The notes under the pieces are model-generated. The model was not told where the DNA came from. It saw only the letters and a list, made by a program, of their open reading frames with translations, and did no database searches. Both the position numbers and the translations under genes were made by a program. A stretch of DNA of 12,352 nt from an uncultured Prevotella sp. (lineage in GTDB: Bacteria > Bacteroidota > Bacteroidia > Bacteroidales > Bacteroidaceae), in contig CALNBT010000033.1 in the NCBI GenBank assembly GCA_937874345.1, positions 1 through 12,352 of the forward strand, read 5' to 3'. Positions 5,891 to 12,352 of this stretch are shown here, piece by piece (position 1 is the stretch's first letter; every line of letters begins with the position of its first letter).

Positions 5891-8846
5891 AAAACCTTCT
5901 ACCTCTGGGTGAGCCTGAGGGAAAGTTACCGCCACGTCGGTTTCCACCGTTGTTAAAACGTTCTGACGGACCACGACCCTCAGATGAACGCATGCTGCTT
6001 CGCGAGCCTCTGCTCCCAAAGAAATTCATGCGGTAGTTGATACTGAGCATGGCATAACTGTTAATCATATTATATTCTGTATCGCTGCGGCTGTTGGCAT
6101 TGATGCGACGTGAAAAATTGCTTTGCTGAGCCAAGATATCATTCAATTGCAGTGATACGGTGAGGCTTTTCCTGCGCAAAAATCCCTGACTGATCTGTGC
6201 ATTCCATATCAGTTCGTTTGTGTTCATCGTTTGGTCTGAGAACCCGCGACGGCTATGTTCGTGCAGGTTTGTCGAGAAGCTCATGCCCCATGGTGCTGTG
6301 GCATTGACACTGAACCCGTATGAGAAACGCCATGTGTCGAGATTACTGCGTTCTTGCAACATATTGCGCGAAATAGTGTAATGTACCGTTCCATCAATCG
6401 TTGCTTCCAACCAACTGTTGCGAAAGCCTGCAGACAGATTCTCGTTTAGTGAGGTCATGCGTGTAATGTTTTTCTGGGAAGCCGTATTTTTATTTAAGGT
6501 AATGTAACCCACCATGTGATTATAGCTGATTCCGGTAGTGGTATTGATATTCCATACGCCTGCTGTATCGATCGAAGTATTTAACATCACTGTGCTCGAT
6601 GCAGCCCAGTCGCCATTGATGTTTTGCGGTTGAACGATACGTCCACCGGTGTTTTCGTCATAGGTAACCCTATTACTAAAACTGTTTTGCGTATTGCTGT
6701 AATTGGCATTCATCATGAAGGTTCGCTGATGTCGTTGCGCGTAATCCCGGTATTCGCCTGACATCCTGCTGGTGAAGGATGGCTTCAGACCAGGGTTACC
6801 AATTGTGATGTTCAGTGGGTTGGTGTCGTCTACCACATTCAACATATCTGTGATGTTGGGTTGGTCGGTGCTACCGTGATAGGTCAGTCGCATATTGCGT
6901 TGTTTGTTAAAACGATATTGAAAATTGAAGGTGGGCGATACATTGACTACTTTGCGCACTGTGTCTACAGCCAAGCCAATATAGTTCTGAATAAAATGTG
7001 ATTTCTGGGGTCTTACCTGTATACCGATGTTCGCATTGTATTTCTCTCGTACGATTCTAAACTGTGTATTGAAGTTGTGGTTGTAATTGGTTCGTTCCGA
7101 GTAGCGACTCAAATCTTTGTTCAGATAATAGTCAAGTGGATAGGTAAAATAACGAAAATAAGCGTCCCAGTCGCGATAGTCGTTAAGGATAGACTGAAAC
7201 TCATCTTCCGTCATATCGGTAAAACTGTAGGTAGATTGGTCGTTTTTATCATAGTTGTACGAAAAATCATAGCTTAATTGTATAAATGTTCCTTTCCAAA
7301 GCGGTTCGGTATAGGAGGTATTGAAACCGTAACCAAAGTTGTACGACGGTGTTTGCCGATAGCGGTTGGTCTGATAGGTAGAGTCTGTTCCTGCACGGTT
7401 ACGTACCATGTATAAATGAACATTCGAGGCAGATAAGTACTTGTTGTGTCCTTCGCCGTAATTGATATTCAGGCCAAACGAGAAGTTTCGCCCTGTGCTG
7501 TTTAGCCGGCGATGGAACAAGAAAGATGTGCCTAATGAGTTGCTGGTCCCGTAGCTCACAGTTTTATTGGAACGACTATTGACAAAGATGCCGGCTTCTT
7601 CGAGTGTTGAAACAGCATCTTCAGACAAGGGATTGTTGACCAGTGTATAAGGATCCTGCTTGAACGAAGCAGACTTGCTGCTGTTACGACTATCATTGAA
7701 GTTGATATTGGCTTGAGGTTGGATGTTGATGGTGGTCATCGTATCTATTTTCCATTCTAAGCGTAGGTTTGTGTTCCATCCGTCACTACGACTGTATCCT
7801 TGGCTCATGCTATTTGAAAAGGCACCAGTTTTGTTGACAAAGTTCTCAACTGATGTCTGTACGGTATTGTCGCCATCTCGATGATTCCATCGTACATTGC
7901 CTTCAACCTTCAGCTTGTCGCGTTTTTCGTAACTCACGGTAAACGCTGTCGTCTTTGAAGCATTTAGCCCGTCTCCGCCACTTTCCTTTCCTCTTCTCCC
8001 CGAGAAGCCCCGGTCGTTGGTGTTGTTTGCATTGCCGATGAGCGTATAGCGTAGGTCACCGTCCATTCTCGATCCCATCGCGCGTCCGCCATATCGCTTG
8101 TCGGTACCATATCCCATTTTTGTATTGGTAAAAAAACCTTTTTTCATCTTCGGTTTGATAGTAAAATCAAGCACCGTTTGATCATTTCCATCGTCAATTC
8201 CCGTCATTCTCGATAGGTCACTTTTTTGGTCGAAGGCCTTAACTTTGTCAACGATATCAGATGGTAGATTTTTCAATGCCGTCTGGGTATCGCCTGTTAT
8301 AAACTCGCGGCCGTCAACCATTATCTTCGAAACAGCTTTCCCGTTGATCGTAATCTTTCCGTTCTCGTCAATCTGTGCACCAGGAAGGGCCTCGACCAGT
8401 GCGTCTATCGTTGATCCTTCAGGAATGCGGTACGCGTCGGCATTATAGATGAACGTGTCTGCCTGAACAACCATCTTTGGAAGGTTTGCGGTGACAAGAG
8501 CTTCATCCAGCATGATGGCATCTGCCTTCAGCAAGATATTCCCAAGGTTAATAGCTTTACTTGCAATGGTAAATGGTTGTTCTATGGTTTTGTATCCTAA
8601 GTTGGATATACGAACAATGTATTTTCCCTTATCGATATTTGCGATGACAAACTTTCCGCTATCATTGGTTATCGTTCCGGTGACATAAGACGAGTCACTT
8701 TTCAAAAGCTGAATGGTGGTATTTTCTATCTGTTCTTTGGTGTCCTCGTTGGCGACCGTTCCTGATAGAGTGGCTTTGGTCGTTTGTGCATTGACCAAGT
8801 TTGTAAACAGTAATAACAGGAAAGACAGGTAGGTGAATTTGGACAT
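5889..8846 (-). CDS. Outer-membrane beta-barrel protein, TonB-receptor-like (paralogue 1)
   Basis: 985 residues. A signal peptide (1-20, cleavage likely after VNA before Gln21) without a lipobox; a CarboxypepD_reg-like beta-sandwich (about 24-108, GTITNDSGKFVIANIDKGKY at 57-76); a plug-like region (about 115-235: DTFIYNADAYR, LPGAQIDENGKITINGK, KIMVDGREFITGD); then a large barrel rich in Tyr/Asn/Arg strands (about 240-944), with NPLNITIGNPGLKPSFT typical of the OMP_b-brl_3 group. No SusD-like partner is adjacent, so a SusC glycan role is not supported; the ligand is unknown. After the last strand comes a 41-residue tail (945-985) with 10 Arg and 2 acidic residues, ending in Phe. It is a tandem paralogue of the gene to its right, separated by a terminator. 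No clear promoter was found in the 64 bp after that terminator. Confidence 0.87.
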   Translation of the reverse strand: MSKFTYLSFLLLLFTNLVNAQTTKATLSGTVANEDTKEQIENTTIQLLKSDSSYVTGTITNDSGKFVIANIDKGKYIVRISNLGYKTIEQPFTIASKAINLGNILLKADAIMLDEALVTANLPKMVVQADTFIYNADAYRIPEGSTIDALVEALPGAQIDENGKITINGKAVSKIMVDGREFITGDTQTALKNLPSDIVDKVKAFDQKSDLSRMTGIDDGNDQTVLDFTIKPKMKKGFFTNTKMGYGTDKRYGGRAMGSRMDGDLRYTLIGNANNTNDRGFSGRRGKESGGDGLNASKTTAFTVSYEKRDKLKVEGNVRWNHRDGDNTVQTSVENFVNKTGAFSNSMSQGYSRSDGWNTNLRLEWKIDTMTTINIQPQANINFNDSRNSSKSASFKQDPYTLVNNPLSEDAVSTLEEAGIFVNSRSNKTVSYGTSNSLGTSFLFHRRLNSTGRNFSFGLNINYGEGHNKYLSASNVHLYMVRNRAGTDSTYQTNRYRQTPSYNFGYGFNTSYTEPLWKGTFIQLSYDFSYNYDKNDQSTYSFTDMTEDEFQSILNDYRDWDAYFRYFTYPLDYYLNKDLSRYSERTNYNHNFNTQFRIVREKYNANIGIQVRPQKSHFIQNYIGLAVDTVRKVVNVSPTFNFQYRFNKQRNMRLTYHGSTDQPNITDMLNVVDDTNPLNITIGNPGLKPSFTSRMSGEYRDYAQRHQRTFMMNANYSNTQNSFSNRVTYDENTGGRIVQPQNINGDWAASSTVMLNTSIDTAGVWNINTTTGISYNHMVGYITLNKNTASQKNITRMTSLNENLSAGFRNSWLEATIDGTVHYTISRNMLQERSNLDTWRFSYGFSVNATAPWGMSFSTNLHEHSRRGFSDQTMNTNELIWNAQISQGFLRRKSLTVSLQLNDILAQQSNFSRRINANSRSDTEYNMINSYAMLSINYRMNFFGSRGSRSSMRSSEGRGPSERFNNGGNRRGGNFPSGSPRGRRF

Positions 8847-8903
8847 ATGTATTAGATCGTTTGTCTTTAGACGAAATAATTTGACAATGGTTTAAAAGGG
8901 AAC

Positions 8904-8942
8904 AAAAAAATGTCCTGAAGAAATGAAATCCTTCAGGACATT
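8904..8942 (-). terminator. Strong intrinsic terminator between the two barrel genes
   Basis: TGTCCTGAAG (8911-8920) and CTTCAGGACA (8931-8940) pair perfectly; two A-T pairs extend the stem to 12 bp around a 10-nt loop. On the minus strand the stem is followed at once by seven T's (plus-strand A's 8904-8910). It ends transcription of the upstream paralogue (stop at 8972) and implies that the downstream paralogue has its own promoter or depends on readthrough. Confidence 0.92.
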
Positions 8943-8971
8943 GGACAGTGTTCTTATCTATCTTTAAAATC

Positions 8972-11968
8972 TTAAAATCTATCGTCACCGTGTGAATGAT
9001 AGCCTCCAGGGCCTCCCATTCCTCCAGGGCCATCACCACCACCTCCTCTACGACCAGGACCTTGTCCAGGCATACGACCAGGGCCACCGAATCCCGGACC
9101 GCCATCGCGCATCTGCTGGCGCGATTGTTTGTCTCCAAAGAGGTTTACTCGATAAATGACATGCAACATGGCAAAGCTGTGAATACTGTTATACTGTGTA
9201 TCGCTGCGCTGCATGGCGTCAATCATACGACTGAAATTGCTCTGTTGATTCAAGATGTCATAGAACTGCAGTGATACCGTAAGACTTTTCTTCTTGAGGA
9301 AGCTCTGTGACAACTGCGCATTCCATACCAACTCATTGGTGTTCATCGATTGGTCGTTAAATCCACGACGGCTGTTTTCGTGAAGGTCAGTTGCCAGACT
9401 GGTACCCCATGGAGCTGTCAGTGTTACGTTGACACCATATGCAAAACGCCAGGTATCCAAGTTAGCCGTTGTCTGTACATTGTTGCGAGAATGATTGTAA
9501 TCAGCAGATCCATCCAATTCAATTTCCAGCCAGTCGTTACGGTAGCTTCCAGCCAGTCGTTCCGAAAGCGCTAATGTACGTGTCGTACTTTCCTGAGAAA
9601 CGGCACTTCGGTTTAGATTGACATATCCAACATTGTTGGTGTAGGAGGCATTGCTCCATGTATTGATATTCCAGACGCCTGTCGAGTCAATAGACCTGTT
9701 GTACATCAATCCACCAGAAATGTTCCAGTTACCATTGATATTTTCAGGAGTGGATGTCATACCACCGGTTGTTTCATCGTAAGTGATATTTCGTACAATA
9801 TTGTTGCTCGTGTTATTGTAGGTAAGGTTGGTCATGATGGCCTGCTGGTGACTATCCAAATAATTGTTGTAGAACAACCTGAATTGGTTGGTAAACGATG
9901 GCTTCAGACCGGGGTTACCTTTTACAATGTTCAATGGGTTGCTGTCGTCAGTGATGGCAAGTAGGTCGGTCATATTGGGTTGAGCCGTGCTGCCCTGATA
10001 GTTGATGCGCAGGTTGCTGACCTTTGAGAACCGATACCTGTAATCCAATGTTGGTGTTACATTGATAACATTACGCACGGTATCGGTATTCACACCTTGA
10101 TAGTGTTGGATGAAGTTGGATTTCTGTGGTTGTACCATGACACCCACACTGAAGTTGTATTTGGTTCTGATCATACGAAACATCAACTGCAATTCATGCG
10201 TGTAGTTCTTATATTCAGAGAAACGACTCAGATTGTTGTCAAGATACAACAACTTGTATGGTTGTGACAGACGGTTCAGATAACTGTCCCATCCGCGGTA
10301 CGTCGGGTTGATGTCTGCAAAGAACGATTCTCCCAGGTTACTGAAATCATATGTTGAACGGTCACTCTTGCTGTAGCTGTATCTAAACTGATAACTTAAC
10401 TGCAGGAATGTGGCGCGCCACAAGGGTTCGCTATATGTTGTTTGGAAACTATAACTCCAGTTTTTGGTTGGCGTAAGGTTATAACGGTTGGTCTGGTAAG
10501 TGGAATCATTTCCGAGAATGTCTTTCTTCTTGTAAAGATGGACATTGCTGATAGATAGACTATTGTTGTCGCTTTGACTAAAATTGGCGTCTGCACGCAA
10601 AGTAAGGTTTCGTCCCTTGCTACCCAGTTTCCTGTTATATTGTAACATACCACCAACACTTTTGTTTTTACCATAGCTCAGGGAATTGTTGTTGCGGCTG
10701 TTTACAACCAAACTATCCATTGCCAGTTGTGCAAGGGATGCGGGTAAAAGTGGATTCGAAACATACAGGTACGGATCGTTGTTGAAGGATGCCGAATTGT
10801 TGAATGCACGATCGTCGTTTGTAGAATAGCTGAATGTCGGTCTAAACATGATGTTGGTCAGGGTGTCGGGCGTCCATTCCAGTCGCATGTTGGCATTCCA
10901 CGAGTTATTACGTCCATAGGCTTGATTGTTGCTGTTGGAGAAAGATCCCACTTGGCTGACAAAGTTTTGAGATGACGAGATTGTGCCCACATCACTGTCT
11001 GAATGGTTCCATCTTACGTTTCCGTTGATCTTCAATGTATCTTTTTTTTCATAGTTGATATTGACACCCGTCATCTTTTTGGCATTCAAGCCATTGCGGC
11101 CACGACCAAAGCTTCCTCCACGGCCACCGAATCCCACATCATTGATGTTATTGGCACTCATAAATCCCATGATACGAAAATTGTCCTTGAAATAAGCCCC
11201 CATCAGTCGTTCTGCATAGCGGTCCTTGGTACCTGTAGCCAAATCAACATTACTCATAAATCCTTTGTTCATACCCCGTTTCAATCCGAAATCGAGCACG
11301 GTCTGTTCGTTGCCATCCTCAATACCGGTTACTTTTGCCAAGTCGCTCTTTTCATCATACGACTTGATTGTCTCAATAACGGATGTCGGAATATTTTTCA
11401 CAGCGGTCTTCGTATCTCCGGTCATGAACTCTTTACCATCAACCATGATCTTTTTCACTTGCTTCCCATTGATAGTGATGTTTCCAGAGTCGTCTATCTG
11501 GGCGCCGGGGATACGTTTTACCAGTTCTTCTGCTACCGAGCCGTCGGGGGTGCGATAGGCTGATGCGTTGTATACGAAGGTGTCTTCTTTTACAGCGACT
11601 TTCATTGCCTGACCGGTGACCGTTGCGCCTTTCAGCATCACGGCATTGGCTTTCATGATAACATTTCCAATATCGACATTCTTCTTTTGTGAGATTTGGA
11701 TGATCTTGGTATTCGTCAAATATCCAATGCTGGACAATTTCAGAAGATATTTTCCATCCGACGGCGCAGTTAAAGTAAAGACCCCTTGGTCGTTTGATAC
11801 AGCTCCTGTTACAAATGTACTGTCTGCCTTGAGTAATTGAACCGTGACCTGCAGCATGTGCTCCTTCGTGTCTTTGTCTGTAATGGTTCCTGTAATCTTG
11901 CGGTCTTGCGCAAATGATGTCAGTGATACAATGGTCAGTAACATCATGATAAGAAGAGATCGTTTCAT
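8972..11968 (-). CDS. Outer-membrane beta-barrel protein, TonB-receptor-like (paralogue 2)
   Basis: 998 residues with the same plan as its left neighbour: signal peptide (1-20, SFA before Gln21), CarboxypepD_reg-like domain (about 23-107), plug-like region (about 112-232: DTFVYNASAYR, IPGAQIDDSGNITINGK, KIMVDGKEFMTGD) and a barrel from about 235 to 945 containing NPLNIVKGNPGLKPSFT. Across the plug region I count about 63 identities in 100 aligned residues with paralogue 1 (129-228 against 128-227). The 53-residue tail (946-998) has 21 Gly plus Pro and Arg, ends YHSHGDDRF, and is quite unlike the basic Ser/Arg tail of its paralogue. Ligand unknown; transport, surface assembly or adhesion are all possible. 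Preceded by a long gap with inverted repeats and followed by a strong terminator, so probably a single-gene transcript. Confidence 0.87.
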   Translation of the reverse strand: MKRSLLIMMLLTIVSLTSFAQDRKITGTITDKDTKEHMLQVTVQLLKADSTFVTGAVSNDQGVFTLTAPSDGKYLLKLSSIGYLTNTKIIQISQKKNVDIGNVIMKANAVMLKGATVTGQAMKVAVKEDTFVYNASAYRTPDGSVAEELVKRIPGAQIDDSGNITINGKQVKKIMVDGKEFMTGDTKTAVKNIPTSVIETIKSYDEKSDLAKVTGIEDGNEQTVLDFGLKRGMNKGFMSNVDLATGTKDRYAERLMGAYFKDNFRIMGFMSANNINDVGFGGRGGSFGRGRNGLNAKKMTGVNINYEKKDTLKINGNVRWNHSDSDVGTISSSQNFVSQVGSFSNSNNQAYGRNNSWNANMRLEWTPDTLTNIMFRPTFSYSTNDDRAFNNSASFNNDPYLYVSNPLLPASLAQLAMDSLVVNSRNNNSLSYGKNKSVGGMLQYNRKLGSKGRNLTLRADANFSQSDNNSLSISNVHLYKKKDILGNDSTYQTNRYNLTPTKNWSYSFQTTYSEPLWRATFLQLSYQFRYSYSKSDRSTYDFSNLGESFFADINPTYRGWDSYLNRLSQPYKLLYLDNNLSRFSEYKNYTHELQLMFRMIRTKYNFSVGVMVQPQKSNFIQHYQGVNTDTVRNVINVTPTLDYRYRFSKVSNLRINYQGSTAQPNMTDLLAITDDSNPLNIVKGNPGLKPSFTNQFRLFYNNYLDSHQQAIMTNLTYNNTSNNIVRNITYDETTGGMTSTPENINGNWNISGGLMYNRSIDSTGVWNINTWSNASYTNNVGYVNLNRSAVSQESTTRTLALSERLAGSYRNDWLEIELDGSADYNHSRNNVQTTANLDTWRFAYGVNVTLTAPWGTSLATDLHENSRRGFNDQSMNTNELVWNAQLSQSFLKKKSLTVSLQFYDILNQQSNFSRMIDAMQRSDTQYNSIHSFAMLHVIYRVNLFGDKQSRQQMRDGGPGFGGPGRMPGQGPGRRGGGGDGPGGMGGPGGYHSHGDDRF

Positions 11969-12019
11969 CCGTTTCTATATATTTTATGTATGATTCTAAA
12001 TGATGAAGTTTGTTTCGGC

Positions 12020-12046
12020 ATTCAATGCTTGAATAATCCTATTCAA
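12020..12046. repeat. Three-arm inverted repeat with alternative pairing
   Basis: ATTCAA (12020-12025), TTGAATA (12029-12035) and TATTCAA (12040-12046) lie in a row. The middle arm is complementary to both flanks (6 bp with a 3-nt loop, or 7 bp with a 4-nt loop), so only one hairpin can form at a time. It sits about 50-80 bp before the start codon of barrel paralogue 2, suitable for an operator or a leader RNA element. Confidence 0.55.
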
Positions 12047-12064
12047 TCAATCTTATCAATAGAT

Positions 12065-12090
12065 TTTCATTGTTCATCTAAACAATGAAA
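12065..12090. repeat. Perfect 10-bp inverted repeat
   Basis: TTTCATTGTT (12065-12074) and AACAATGAAA (12081-12090) flank a 6-nt spacer. The stem is AT-rich and no T-tract follows on the minus strand, so a terminator is unlikely for that direction; a dimeric regulator site upstream of barrel paralogue 2 is plausible but unproven. Confidence 0.5.
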
Positions 12091-12352
12091 GTCATTCATC
12101 AAAAACCACTAACTCCTTTTTACCTTATTTTTAACTAGCATATAACAACAGCCTTGACAAGCAACACATCTTTGATGTAATTTTCGTCAAAAGGTTTAAC
12201 CATTGACAGAAAAAACTTTACTCATGATGAATCTTTTTTCGCCCATCAGGCCTTATTGACCAAAAATATTTATCTGTATTTTGTATTGTTGTCAAGATGA
12301 ATGGTTTCAATAATCTCTAAATCAATAAGTTTCGAATCTGAAGATGTTGTTT

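Larger units (their letters stand above)
11969..12352. other. 384-bp AT-rich gap upstream of barrel paralogue 2
   Basis: No reading frame of gene-like quality on either strand. It contains the inverted repeats listed separately. On the minus strand TATTTTTG (plus-strand 12261-12268) fits the -7 element TAnnTTTG, but the expected TTTG 20 nt upstream is absent, so a promoter there is weak and would give a leader of nearly 290 nt. The window ends without reaching the next gene. Confidence 0.5.

Noticed and set aside
8695..9138. 147-codon minus-strand frame across the barrel gene junction
   Set aside because: It runs through a strong terminator and overlaps both barrel genes in other frames.
11003..11563. 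186-codon plus-strand frame inside barrel paralogue 2
   Set aside because: Antisense shadow of the conserved plug and CarboxypepD_reg region; no start context or domain support.
5889..11968. SusC/SusD-type glycan uptake locus
   Set aside because: The two barrels lie side by side with no SusD-like lipoprotein, glycosidase or sensor gene between or next to them in the window.
12261..12268. TATTTTTG as a promoter for barrel paralogue 2
   Set aside because: It matches the -7 element only; the -33 TTTG is missing at the right distance in an AT-rich region where chance matches are common.

Overview
The window looks like chromosomal DNA from a Bacteroidota species, most likely Prevotella or a close relative. 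The support for this is a long-form NusB, a Ctc-type bL25, two large outer-membrane beta-barrel proteins with N-terminal carboxypeptidase-regulatory-like domains, absence of clear Shine-Dalgarno sequences, and two promoters that match the Bacteroidota pattern (TTTG, 20 nt, TAnnTTTG). Genus is inference; no rRNA or marker search was possible.

Left part (1-3105, minus strand): a housekeeping cluster transcribed right to left, nusB - yajC - ybbR - coaE. It covers a transcription antitermination factor, a Sec translocon accessory protein, a YbbR-domain membrane protein and dephospho-CoA kinase, whose last few residues run off the window. A 180-bp gap between yajC and ybbR is rich in inverted repeats. 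Intergenic 3106-3393 carries back-to-back promoters for nusB (minus) and rplY (plus).

Middle (3394-5834, plus strand): rplY (bL25/Ctc), pth (peptidyl-tRNA hydrolase), hslR (Hsp15, S4 domain) and purN (GAR transformylase). The first three share a ribosome/translation theme; pth and hslR overlap by one base. A perfect 13-bp hairpin followed by five T's lies inside the 5' part of pth and looks like an intragenic terminator. purN is preceded by a 155-bp gap with attenuator-like pairing next to its start codon and is followed by a strong intrinsic terminator.

Right part (5889-11968, minus strand): two tandem paralogous genes (985 and 998 aa) for outer-membrane beta-barrel proteins of the OMP_b-brl_3/TonB-receptor-like type, each with a signal peptide, a CarboxypepD_reg-like domain, a plug-like region, a barrel and an unusual low-complexity Gly/Arg-rich C-terminal tail. 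A strong terminator separates them. The last 384 bp (11969-12352) hold no gene but contain a cluster of inverted repeats upstream of the second paralogue.

I see no mobile element, CRISPR array, tRNA, rRNA or defence system. The window is mainly core genome; the points of interest are regulatory hairpins and the divergent tails of the duplicated barrels.
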